From CBDBIG01 sp965205845 [NCBI: bacterium] (lineage in GTDB: Bacteria > SAR324): 64,000 bases of DNA. Every line of letters begins with the position of its first letter. Positions within the stretch are counted from its first letter, which is position 1. Positions 52,227 through 60,136 of the stretch are shown here, piece after piece. Under the pieces are notes generated by a model that did not search any database, had not been told where the DNA came from, and saw only the letters and a program-made list of their open reading frames with translations. The stretch covers positions 434,001 through 498,000 of the forward strand of contig CBDBIG010000005.1 in NCBI GenBank assembly GCA_965205845.1, in the 5' to 3' direction. A program made the position numbers and the translations under genes.

Positions 52227-53207
52227 ATGTGGAACCCGACCCTACATATATTCCGTGATTACAGCCTGCTCCACCATAGTGCCCGTTTGTTTACAAGGCT
52301 TGGGTTATGGGGCTTTGTGGTGGTGGTTGGTGTGTTGACCTATTGTAAAGGCGTGCCATTGGGTGTTTTAAGCACAGCCTTGGCTGCCCCTCAAGTGGTC
52401 CATTTTAAAAGCCAGCATAAAAATCATACCATGCTGCGTGCTTGGTTTTGGCATGGCATGGCCAAGGTCCGCCCTCCTCAATCTCCCGCCGTGATGATGC
52501 TCCATGGTTGCAGCGGGCCTGTGAATCGAAGGGGTCAGTTTAGCTCACGTCAACGCTATTGGACCCGTTGGTTTAGAAACCAGGGATACAGCGTACTGTT
52601 GATTGACAGTTTTAACCCGCGGGGCGTGCGTTCAATTTGCATCAAGCGCAAACGCCCTGTGCATGCTTTAATTCACCGTCCTCACGATGCTTTAGCAGGG
52701 CTTGCCTACCTCCAAAAGCAGGACACCGTGAATCCAAATGCTATTTTTTTAATGGGATGGTCCAACGGGGGCTCTGCGTTACTGGCGACAGTGGGGCGCA
52801 AAGAAGCTGCGGGCAGTCACAGCAAACCAGGGTTTCGTGGGGCAATTGCGTTTTACCCTGGCTGCAAAAGTTTTTTAACACCCAAACGCCGCCGTTGGCA
52901 ACCCAAGGTGCCAACCTTGATGCTCTTGGGAAGCAAAGACAACTGGACCCCACCGGTTTATTGCAATCGCTTACACAGCCGTGTACTTGGCACAGCCGAT
53001 GCGCCCTTTGCGGTGTTTGCAGTAAAAAGTTTTGAGGGAGGGTTACACGGTTTCGATTCACTCAGCAAACCACGCGAACGCTTCGTGCCAGACCGCTCCC
53101 ATGCCGAGCACATACGCAGCGTTTCATTGGGAGGCTCGAAACAAGGGCAACGCTGGGCAAGCAAGCAGGTTCAAGCATTTTTAAAACAGCACCAAGCCAC
53201 ACCATGA
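52227..53207 (+). CDS. Dienelactone hydrolase family protein (alpha/beta hydrolase), exported
   Basis: After a hydrophobic N-terminal segment (LGLWGFVVVVGVLTYCKGV) ending STALAAPQ, likely a signal peptide, comes an alpha/beta hydrolase domain: MMLHGCSGPVNRRGQFSSR (oxyanion region), LLIDSFNPRGV, GWSNGGSALL (nucleophile Ser), PTLMLLGSKDNWTPPVYC (acid Asp) and EGGLHGFD (His). Family members such as dienelactone hydrolase open lactone or ester bonds; the substrate here is unknown. Total 326 residues. It converges on the ccmD-like gene with a 41-bp gap. Confidence 0.8.
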   Translation: MWNPTLHIFRDYSLLHHSARLFTRLGLWGFVVVVGVLTYCKGVPLGVLSTALAAPQVVHFKSQHKNHTMLRAWFWHGMAKVRPPQSPAVMMLHGCSGPVNRRGQFSSRQRYWTRWFRNQGYSVLLIDSFNPRGVRSICIKRKRPVHALIHRPHDALAGLAYLQKQDTVNPNAIFLMGWSNGGSALLATVGRKEAAGSHSKPGFRGAIAFYPGCKSFLTPKRRRWQPKVPTLMLLGSKDNWTPPVYCNRLHSRVLGTADAPFAVFAVKSFEGGLHGFDSLSKPRERFVPDRSHAEHIRSVSLGGSKQGQRWASKQVQAFLKQHQATP

Positions 53208-53248
53208 GTCGCCCGCTTCATAGGGGGTATTTTATTTTAAACAGTCCG

Positions 53249-53398
53249 TTATTTTGCAGCCATTTTGGTAATCGTATTTTTGGGATTGTGAGTACGCCAG
53301 CGAATGGTTTTGCGCAGCCAATACCACGCATAATACCCAAACACCAACACCCATGCAGCATAAGCCGTAAAAACGTACCCGTAATAAGCGTTTTGCAT
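53249..53398 (-). CDS. CcmD-like heme exporter small protein
   Basis: A 49-residue frame starting MQNAYYGYVFTAYAAWVLVF followed by GYYAWYWLRKTIRWRTH. It has an N-terminal YGYVFTAYAAW motif, one membrane helix and a basic tail, the pattern of CcmD, which helps release holo-CcmE from the CcmABC heme exporter in cytochrome c biogenesis. AAAAGGCG lies about 6 bp before the ATG. It follows the ABC permease and ATPase genes on the same strand. These do not look like CcmB/CcmA by sequence, so association with true ccm genes is unproven. Confidence 0.55.
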   Translation of the reverse strand: MQNAYYGYVFTAYAAWVLVFGYYAWYWLRKTIRWRTHNPKNTITKMAAK

Positions 53399-53434
53399 AA
53401 TCGCCTTTTCTCTATAAAGATATTCCTCTCGTCA

Positions 53435-54265
53435 TCATACAACATCCATTGCTTTTAGGCGCCAATGGGTTATCCCCAAAAAGAGCAGCCACGCAATACC
53501 GGCACTATACATGCTTTGCCATAGCCTATCCGCCATGCGTACACTAAAGCCCTGCCCCATTTTCTCCACAAGACCAAAGGGTGTTTCTAAATGCTGCAAA
53601 AACAACCATTCCCCTCCTGGTATAATTTGGGCGACGAACAAGATGACCAAACCCAGAATTAACGTTGCGCTGACTGCGGGACCAGAAGAAGAAAAGAACG
53701 CCCCCACCGCCAGCCCAAAAAACCCCACTGCAGGCAAGAGCACTGCTGCCAGCAACACCGCCTTTACAGCGGCAGCAGCGGTTTCACCTTGCGTGTAAAT
53801 CACTTGCCCATCTTGCATTATATCACCCCAACCACCCCAAATGGCAACAGCCGCGGCCAGAATACTGGCAGCACCCAGCACACTCCAAGCCAACGCAATC
53901 AAAACCACCGTTTTAGCCCACACCCACATGGCACGGCTTATCGGGCAGGTTAAAACCGTTTTGCTCGTACCCCAAGCCATTTCTTGGGAGAAACCCATGG
54001 CACCCTCTGCCCCTAAAAACAAGGCCAAAACGCGCATGCACCATCCCATGCCCACACCCCACAAGCGTGGCCCGCTCAAAATATCCAAGGCATGCTCTGA
54101 GCCAATGGCCAAGGCGATACTTATGCGCAAAGGCGCTGCCAACAAAGCCAAGGCAAAAACAAAATAGATTCTGCGCTGGCTTAACAGCACCCAGGCCTCT
54201 TGCCTAAGCAATAACAAAAACCGTTCAAATGGTTGGGGTGGTGTGTCGCGTTCCATCATAAGCAC
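53435..54265 (-). CDS. ABC-2 type transporter permease
   Basis: A 276-residue membrane protein with about six hydrophobic helices, among them FVFALALLAAPL, ALFLGAEGAMGF, WAKTVVLIALAWSVLGAASI, AVLLAAVLLPAVGFFGLAVG, LILGLVILFVAQII and AGIAWLLFLGI. The cytoplasmic N-terminus (RFLLLLRQEAWVLLSQRRI) resembles the amphipathic coupling region of ABC-2 permeases. With the ATPase upstream it forms an exporter, probably for lipids, antibiotics or ions; the substrate is not evident. The start is at 54265, 60 bp after the ATPase stop. Confidence 0.72.
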   Translation of the reverse strand: MLMMERDTPPQPFERFLLLLRQEAWVLLSQRRIYFVFALALLAAPLRISIALAIGSEHALDILSGPRLWGVGMGWCMRVLALFLGAEGAMGFSQEMAWGTSKTVLTCPISRAMWVWAKTVVLIALAWSVLGAASILAAAVAIWGGWGDIMQDGQVIYTQGETAAAAVKAVLLAAVLLPAVGFFGLAVGAFFSSSGPAVSATLILGLVILFVAQIIPGGEWLFLQHLETPFGLVEKMGQGFSVRMADRLWQSMYSAGIAWLLFLGITHWRLKAMDVV

Positions 54266-54325
54266 CTAGGCATTCTCCACAAGAATGTGCTCAATAGGCC
54301 CATGGCGTATTGGCAGCAGCATGTT

Positions 54326-55066
54326 TTAAGTGTTTGGGTTGGGAGCGTCATCTTTGTGCACCAATTGGGTAAACAAGTTACAAATGGGTTCCATGCCCTC
54401 TTTATTGTGTAAGGCGTGATTTAATACAATGCTCCCTTGCTCCATCACAAGGGCTCGGCTACATAGGGTTTCGACCTCGGGTAAAAGATGGGTGCAGAGC
54501 AACACACTGGATCCGTGGTTTTGGCGTAGGCGTTCAATTATTTTGTGGACCCGCTGCGAACCTACGGGATCTAAACCGTTGGTAGGTTCATCCAAAATGA
54601 CCAAATAAGGATTGTGCAAAAACGCAGCGGCCAGCCCCAAGCGTTGCTTCATCCCTTGGGAGCAGTGTGCAAACGCAGTATGGGCTACTTTCCCCCCTAA
54701 ATCTACCTCTTCGAGCATGGCCACCACGGCCTTGGATGCAACCCCGCGCAAGGAGGCGAGGAACCATAAATTGCGATAGATGCTTAAATGCGGATAGAAG
54801 CGTGGTGCCTCGATGACCGCTCCAATGGCTGCCCCAACGGCCGTCTCGTCTGCGCCAAAAATAGGCTTTTCATGAATCCACACTTGGCCGCTGCTGGGGC
54901 GAATCAGTTGGCACAGCATCTTTATCATGGTTGACTTGCCAGCCCCATTTCTTCCCAACAAAGCAACCGCTTCCCCTTGCTTAATCTCAAAACTAACGGG
55001 TTTCACAACCACCCGTCTCCCATAGAATTTGCTTAAGTTTTCAACGCGTAACATATGCTTATCCAT
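54326..55066 (-). CDS. ABC transporter ATP-binding protein
   Basis: 246 residues with Walker A LLGRNGAGKSTMIKML, Q-loop region IEAPRFYPHLSIYRNL, signature CSQGMKQRLGLAAA (a weak LSGGQ variant typical of ABC-2 drug and NatA-type exporters), Walker B LVILDEPTNGLDP and H-loop LLCTHLLP. It energises the permease encoded directly downstream. The signature suggests export. A partly AT-rich region (55067-55407) precedes it. Confidence 0.9.
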   Translation of the reverse strand: MDKHMLRVENLSKFYGRRVVVKPVSFEIKQGEAVALLGRNGAGKSTMIKMLCQLIRPSSGQVWIHEKPIFGADETAVGAAIGAVIEAPRFYPHLSIYRNLWFLASLRGVASKAVVAMLEEVDLGGKVAHTAFAHCSQGMKQRLGLAAAFLHNPYLVILDEPTNGLDPVGSQRVHKIIERLRQNHGSSVLLCTHLLPEVETLCSRALVMEQGSIVLNHALHNKEGMEPICNLFTQLVHKDDAPNPNT

Positions 55067-55407
55067 GTTCCCTCTGTCATCATAGTGGTCCCTTTTTCGT
55101 CCTCTTTTCCAATGATTTACAGGGGGTGTTTTTGAACGGTTTTAGCCCCCCAAAAAAAAGGTGGCCATTGATTGTGGGATTCATCGCTCGAATCAGCGTT
55201 CGCCCAAACCAACACTAGCGCATCATCCTTAAAATGGCACCCCGTTTTAGCATGCATCTACCCACAGGTTCTGCCACAACTCCCCTTAAAGATTCCTTTG
55301 CTACCTTCGTTATGAAGTTCAAGCGCGATACCCATAAAATATGCTATGACACTCGAGGCGTGATGCTATTAGCGGTGGTTTGATTGAAACAACAATAAGG
55401 ACAACCC
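55067..55407. other. Divergent promoter region
   Basis: A 341-bp gap between the divergent ABC ATPase and SDR genes. No small gene, repeat or terminator is seen. It must contain both promoters; AAGGACAACCC just before 55408 is the ribosome-binding site of the SDR gene. Confidence 0.5.
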
Positions 55408-56187
55408 ATGAATTATCCCGTTTTGCAAGGGCGTTTAAAAGACAAGGCTATTTTGGTCACCGGTGCCGCGGCAGGAATTGGAGCAGCCATTTGTCAACGA
55501 TTCAGCGCAGAAGGTGCCCTGATTGTGGCCGTGGATCTCAATGGAGATGGCTTAACCCAAATAACCTCTCCCTTAAACGCAGTCGGGGGAAGCGTGTTGC
55601 CCATGGTTGGTAACATTACGATCCAAGCCGATTGTCAAAAAGCCGTTCGCGCAGCCCATGAAAAATTTGGACGCATCGATGTAGTGTGCAATGTGGCAGG
55701 CATTGTCGAGGGTGGTACACTGTTGGCAGCAAGTGAAGAGAGTTGGCAGCATTCAATAGCACTCAACATTACTGCCACCCGTACCATGTGCCAACTCGTG
55801 CTACCCTACATGCTCAATCAAAAACAAGGTTCTATTATCAATATTGCCTCGGTAGCAGGTCCTTTTGCCGTGAAAGACCGCGCAGTGTATTCAACCACCA
55901 AGGCCGCTGTGATTGGCATGACCAAAAGTTTGGCAATCGACTTTGTAGGACGAGGTGTGCGTGTGAACGCAATTTGCCCAGGTACGGTCGATTCCCCTTC
56001 TTGGCGCCAACGGGTCAGCGATTCACCCAATCCAGACCAAGCGTTGAAAGCCTTTATTGCACGCCAACCGATGGGGCGTGTGGGGAATGCAGAAGAAATT
56101 GCTGCCCTTGCGGCATACCTTGCCGCCGATGAATCCACCTATATGACAGGCCAATCCCTATACATTGATGGTGGCATGACCATGTAA
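55408..56187 (+). CDS. Short-chain dehydrogenase/reductase
   Basis: A 259-residue classical SDR. The cofactor-binding VTGAAAGIGAAIC and VDLNGDG, the NVAGIVEGG motif, the catalytic ASVAG Ser with YSTTKAA (Tyr and Lys) and the NAICPGTVDSP loop are present; the C-terminus YMTGQSLYIDGGMTM is typical. The Asp after the second beta strand suggests NAD(H) preference. Such enzymes oxidise or reduce an alcohol/ketone; similarity is closest in style to 2-keto-3-deoxy-L-fuconate or 3-hydroxybutyrate-type dehydrogenases, which cannot be distinguished here. AAGGA lies 7 bp before the start. Confidence 0.88.
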   Translation: MNYPVLQGRLKDKAILVTGAAAGIGAAICQRFSAEGALIVAVDLNGDGLTQITSPLNAVGGSVLPMVGNITIQADCQKAVRAAHEKFGRIDVVCNVAGIVEGGTLLAASEESWQHSIALNITATRTMCQLVLPYMLNQKQGSIINIASVAGPFAVKDRAVYSTTKAAVIGMTKSLAIDFVGRGVRVNAICPGTVDSPSWRQRVSDSPNPDQALKAFIARQPMGRVGNAEEIAALAAYLAADESTYMTGQSLYIDGGMTM

Positions 56188-56213
56188 CAACAAAGCTGAC
56201 TCGTTTTTTTCAG

Positions 56214-56819
56214 ATGGACCGATGGTTATCTTTGCTGGGGTTTGCCGCCCTGATGGTGGGCACGCCAGGACCCGCCAGTTTTGTGTTAATGGCGGCGGGG
56301 GCACGATGGGGTTTAAAATCTTCACTCCCCTTTTTGCTGGGCATTATTGCGGGTAAGGCTGTGTTGGGCGTGGCTCTTTTTGTAGGGCTGCTGACACTGT
56401 TAAATGCTTACCCACACCTTGCTGATCTTGTGAAATGGGTGAGCGCATTTTATCTGCTTTGGTTGGCCTGGAAAGTGGCTGGGTTGCGTTTGACACAAGC
56501 CGTGGGTATAACCCAACCACCGGGGTTTGTGGCGGGCTTAATCGTCCATCCCTTAAACCCTAAGGCTTGGGCCATGCTGTCTACGGCCTATACCCAATTT
56601 AGCAACCCCAAGCTGCCCTTGTTTTTGCAGTGGCTCATGGTGGCGGGCTCATTTATGCTGATGCAGTGCATTTTTCATTCGCTGTGGTGTTGGGGTGGTG
56701 TGTGCATCGTCAAGCAGATTAAAAGCCGCGTTTGGGAGCGCGTGATCATGATGACTTTGTCCCTCATGATCATGGCAATGGTTATTTGGGTGCTGGTTCA
56801 AGGGGTTATCGCAACGTAA
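56214..56819 (+). CDS. LysE family transporter
   Basis: 201 residues, almost entirely hydrophobic, starting MDRWLSLLGFAALMVGTPGPASF, in which GTPGPASF is the conserved LysE/RhtB motif. Six membrane helices can be drawn. Members export amino acids or their derivatives. It lies 26 bp after the SDR gene on the same strand and may be cotranscribed. Confidence 0.85.
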   Translation: MDRWLSLLGFAALMVGTPGPASFVLMAAGARWGLKSSLPFLLGIIAGKAVLGVALFVGLLTLLNAYPHLADLVKWVSAFYLLWLAWKVAGLRLTQAVGITQPPGFVAGLIVHPLNPKAWAMLSTAYTQFSNPKLPLFLQWLMVAGSFMLMQCIFHSLWCWGGVCIVKQIKSRVWERVIMMTLSLMIMAMVIWVLVQGVIAT

Positions 56820-57012
56820 ACCCATGTTGTTTTGTCGAACCATGCTGCCATGCCTTTTATCCCTTTGCAGAATTTCTCTTTGCAAGTTTTCCCGATTTTA
56901 TTTTGAATGGACTAGCCAAGCAATCCCACTGCCCTCGTCCCCATGCTTATGCTGCCACACGGAAATAACGGGATATAGCGAGATTTCTGACACAAAACTG
57001 CACCCCCTACAA

Positions 57013-57185
57013 AGATAGCTGTGCCAAGACACATGCTTTGCGCCTCGTAATTTAACGGATTTTTCGTGGGTAATCGCGGTTTGCGGGTCGCGATTTGCAG
57101 GCAAAGAGGAGACTGCAGCATACCAAAAAGCCCATCTGCAAGGCTCACTGTGCCCGTCCCCATGCTTTGCGACTGGAAAAATGAT
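57013..57185 (-). repeat. Dispersed prophage-associated repeat, copy B
   Basis: The reverse complement matches 3076-3275: GAGCCTTGCAGATGGGC near 57135, then the GCGATTTGCAGGCAAAG to GCGGTTTGCGG region, and ACACATGCTTTGCGCCTCG at 57030. The CCCCATGCTTTGCGACTGG at 57162 matches the second CATGG phrase in copy A. Confidence 0.6.
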
Positions 57186-57206
57186 GGGTTTTTATGGTTT
57201 TTTGTG

Positions 57207-57380
57207 GTTAATAGCGGTTTCCACGCGGGTTTGCAGGCAGTGAAGCCCGAGTGTAATGTGGCCGGCCTAAAAAACGGTGGAATGCGGGTGTGCGCGTTTT
57301 TCGTTCACATGGTTTTACACTCGGCCGGCGCTTAATTCGAAGGGTTTCGAAGAGGCAAACCGCGTTCGAAAGGGATTTAC
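57207..57380 (+). promoter_or_regulatory. Phage operator-like block with TTCGAA sites (copy 2)
   Basis: Nearly identical to 31689-31860, including GGTTTCCACGCGGGTTTGC, the CGTTCACATGGTTTTACACT motif and the ATTCGAAGGG / TTTCGAAGAG / GTTCGAAAGG cluster. Followed by the same truncated repressor end. Confidence 0.6.
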
Positions 57381-57387
57381 AATACCG

Positions 57388-57450
57388 CGTCCCGTGGCGA
57401 TCACCGCAAAGTCTTCTGCGGGGCTCATGTCGGCAGGGCAGGCCGTTTTG
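57388..57450 (-). pseudogene. Repressor fragment (S24-domain start)
   Basis: On the minus strand the sequence reads CPADMSPAEDFAVIATGRG, matching residues CPADMNPAEDFAVMATGQG of the repressor at 37067. It breaks off at the same residue as the copy at 31861, where the operator block begins. Confidence 0.65.
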
Positions 57451-57491
57451 GGTGTCAGATGCCCAAAAAATCTTTGCGTTCCTTCCCCTTC

Positions 57492-57845
57492 TTAAGCACT
57501 CTCCCCTTGCCCTTGCCCTTGTTCTTGGCGGCTTTGTTGTTGGGCGTGGCTTGCCCCTAGCTCGGCTTCGTAGGCAACCTGTGCCGCGTCTTCCCTCGTT
57601 TTTTGATTTTCAAGCAGTGTGGGCAGGGCTGCAATGATGGCATCGCCTTGGGCCCAAACCAGTGGCCCGCCAGCGGTTTGCCCGTGCTTGGTGTGGGATG
57701 CGTGGCGCACGCCTCGATGATAGGAACGGGCACTGTCAGGATGCGCAGGGGCTGGGGCTCGCTGGCCGTAATCTTGGGCAAAAATGGCTAAACTTGCGCT
57801 GTATTCGCCGAGGGTAATGTTGGTATCGGTAATGGTAAGTTCCAT
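57492..57845 (-). CDS. Tail-fibre-associated protein (copy 2)
   Basis: 117 residues, MELTITDTNITLGEYSASLA, sharing DYGQRAPAPAHPDSARSYHR and most of the middle with the protein at 47327-47743. Its C-terminus is shorter (GASHAQQQSRQEQGQGQGES) because it lacks the three ASQAEQG units. It lies directly behind the tail-fibre gene as in remnant II, so fibre plus accessory form one module. Confidence 0.62.
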   Translation of the reverse strand: MELTITDTNITLGEYSASLAIFAQDYGQRAPAPAHPDSARSYHRGVRHASHTKHGQTAGGPLVWAQGDAIIAALPTLLENQKTREDAAQVAYEAELGASHAQQQSRQEQGQGQGESA

Positions 57846-57857
57846 AAAAAGCCTTTT

Positions 57858-58761
57858 TTAAGTTTTGATGATGTGATGGAGTGTTAAAGAGGGCTGCATA
57901 TTGCCAGAAGCCCCAATTCCACTTGTGCCGGTGAAGGCAGATGCTGGTTGTGGGACGTGAGCGGGATCATAGTTGTATATTTCTGGCACTCGGTGATGAG
58001 TTCCACTTCCACTTGCGTCAACCATAGAGATTGCATGGTAATGGCTCTGCATCTCCTCATCCCCGCCTTGTATGCCCAACGCCCGCAGCGTTAAGCCTTC
58101 CCCTTGCCCGGCCCCAATGGGGGTTCGCCCGCGCAGGTCGGGCAAGCTAAAAGCGTCCGCTTTAAACATCACGAGACGCCCCTTGCTTTGGGCTGTGGGA
58201 ACAACGGCTGTGCCACTGGCATCGGTAAGGGTAAAGGCGTGGGTGGCATCTGTGGCGATGCCCAGGGTATAGAGGGTGGTTTTGCTCAAAGGATCGGGGA
58301 GGTCAATCGCTGCGCCTGTAGTATCGTAAGCCTCAAACTTGACGCTATCCCCATTTTGAAAGCCCATGCTTTCAAGGCTCCTTGCCGTGGTGAGGGCAAA
58401 AGCAGCGCTCAGCAGCACATCGGGCGCGTATCGCTGCCCAAGCGCCCCAAACAGGGCGGCGTAGGTGGTGCTGCTAACCCGTGCCCCGTTGCAAAGGAGC
58501 CAGCCCCCGGGGGCACTGGCCCCCCCAAAGGTTTTGATTTCCCCGGTGAGGGCAACGCGCGCCATCATCGCCGCGGTGATTTGCGCGTGGGTCGCGTTGG
58601 CTGGCAGGTTGTGGCTTTGGGCGAGGGCGAGCACCACAGCGCGCCAGGTGTTCATGGCATCTGCAGTGATGAGGGTGGCCTCGCGCCCTGTCAGGGGGTC
58701 GCCTTCGTCAAATTGGGGTAGGCGTTGTGCCCAGGTGGTGGGTGTTGGCGGTTTCGCTCAT
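57858..58761 (-). pseudogene. Tail fibre protein with collar domain (copy 2), 5' frameshift
   Basis: The long frame (58655-57858) starts at an internal Met, MNTWRAVVLALAQSHNLPAN, and has the full collar domain TFGGASAPGGWLLCNGARVS, SLESMGFQNGDSVKFEAYD, LPDLRGRTPIGAGQGEGLTL and a C-terminal HHRVPEIYNYDPAHVPQPAS. Upstream, ATG 58761 gives MSETANTHHLG, while the correct frame reads TTWAQRLPQFDEGDPLTGRE; one base is missing in ACACCCACCACC near 58738. Restoring it would give an intact gene. The variable tip differs completely from copy 1. Confidence 0.8.
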
Positions 58762-58785
58762 GGTTTTTTGATGTTCCTTTTTTAA

Positions 58786-58815
58786 GGGAATTATATACTT
58801 TACACCGGAAATATA
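58786..58815 (+). repeat. Left terminal inverted repeat of the IS1595-like element
   Basis: 30 bp starting GGGAATTATATACTTTACAC and ending CCGGAAATATA, a perfect inverted match to 61044-61073. Confidence 0.95.
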
Positions 58816-59192
58816 TTGCCCGTAATCGGCGTAAGTGGCACAGCACGGGAAAATATACGTGGTTTTAATTTGTTAAGAAAATTACCGTAGTTTTCAGTAT
58901 TGGCAATTAAGCACTCGTTCAGACCCGCGATGTCGCCTTCGGCAATCTTTCGGGATACCCCTGCCGCTTCATCAGACAAAGTTATCAGATAGCTTTCAGC
59001 TATTGCGGTACACTTGTCGCAATGCAATTCCTTCAAGGTCAGCTTGCTTATACCGTTCGCGTAACGATACCTTCATTGACAGCACAACCGGTCGCTTTGG
59101 CGTTATAGCAGACCACATCAAAGTCGGCGTTAGGTACATGAGCAAATCTTGCTTGATAGTAAAACGGACTAGTCTGTTCCCGCGCTAGTGTT
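58800..59192 (-). pseudogene. Probable restriction endonuclease remnant (partner of the methylase)
   Basis: Three minus-strand frames in series carry protein-like sequence: QTSPFYYQARFAHVPNADFD and VVCYNAKATGCAVNEGIV; then KVSLRERYKQADLEGIALRQ; then AESYLITLSDEAAGVSRKIA, ending LTPITGNIFPV. The SLRERYKQADLE phrase is one I associate with type II restriction enzymes encoded beside SPPY-type methylases. Directly downstream of the methylase gene, this is the expected place. Two frameshifts separate the pieces. The last 78 codons (58800-59036) are open from an internal start, and their end runs into the left inverted repeat. Assignment rests on motif memory and position. Confidence 0.5.
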
Positions 59193-60079
59193 TCACAAAC
59201 ACAAGTTCGCAGTAGATTTCCCCACTCCTGCCGCCGATGATTTCGTCAATTTCAGTCCGCATTCTTTGTTTATCCGCGCTATCGTTAAACTGCAATAATC
59301 TGATTCCTGTTCAATGCCCAATGCCATACGCCCAAGACCAACCGCCTCAATCATGGTTGTACCACTGCCAACGAAAGGGTCAAGCACCGTATCTCCAGGG
59401 ATAAGACAGTGGTTTAATACATCTTGATGGCAATTCGCGAGGGATAAGGTGCTTCATGCCCTATTCGTTTCGCACTTTCTCCATTAAAAGTCCACACGCC
59501 CAAAACCCAGTCCTTAAACTCTTGTGCACTGATGTCGCTTTTTCCTTGCCGTTCCCGCTTCCAGTCACCTTTGTATAGGATGATAATGGTTTCAACGGGT
59601 GCGATGATGTGCGGTGCGCTGGCAGATTTCCAGCTACCCCAAGCAGTGCGCCGACTTATATTGCCTTCGTTCCATACAACTGTGGCATGGTACTTCCACC
59701 CTGCGGCGAGCGCGGCGGTGGTGATGTCCGCGCTCAATGGTTGTTTGCCGTTCTTGTTTTTGTCCAGCGATACATTAACGCATAACCGGCCGGTCGGTCG
59801 TGTCCAATGGAAACAGTTTTCAAGCCATTTTCGAGAAAATTTCAAATAATCCGTATAGCTCAATTCATCACCAGCAGTGCTACCGTTATATGCTTTGCTC
59901 AAATTATATGGGGGGCTAGTAACAATCAAATCTGCTACGCCACCTTTCAGTGTGTTACGCATAGTGGTATCGCCTTGAATCAATCGATGTTCACAAGGCG
60001 ACAATTCGGCGGCATTCGGTCGGTACTCCATGATGCGGTCTATCCCAAAATCCAATTGGGCTTGTGTTAAGCCGCTCAT
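59193..60079 (-). pseudogene. DNA adenine/cytosine-N4 methyltransferase, one frameshift
   Basis: The first frame (MSGLTQAQLDFGIDRIMEYR, 221 residues) has GGVADLIVTSPPYNLSKAYN, where TSPPY is the catalytic motif IV, and TGRLCVNVSLDKN. It stops after RIAIKMY. The other frame continues DVLNHCLIPGDTVLDPFVG, SGTTMIEAVGLGRMALGIEQ, containing the AdoMet motif I (DPFxGSGTT). Order IV then I makes this a beta-class methylase. One base change near 59430 (ATCAAGATG) would restore a 295-residue protein. It probably protected against the nuclease encoded next to it. Confidence 0.8.
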
Positions 60080-60136
60080 TGGGTTAATTCAGTATAAGTC
60101 AACTCGCTTGTCCTATCTGCGTTCATCAACAGGCTT

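Larger units (their letters stand above)
56820..57491. other. Prophage relic region, no intact gene
   Basis: Contains dispersed repeat copy B (57013-57185), operator block copy 2 (57207-57380) and a repressor fragment (57388-57450), each described separately. The stretch 56820-57012 holds an ATATAGCGA phrase like the ATATAGCGGG units elsewhere but no gene. Confidence 0.55.

Noticed and set aside
53435-55066. CcmA/CcmB heme exporter
   Set aside because: The ATPase has an ABC-2/NatA-type CSQGM signature and the permease lacks CcmB motifs; only the small gene resembles ccm.
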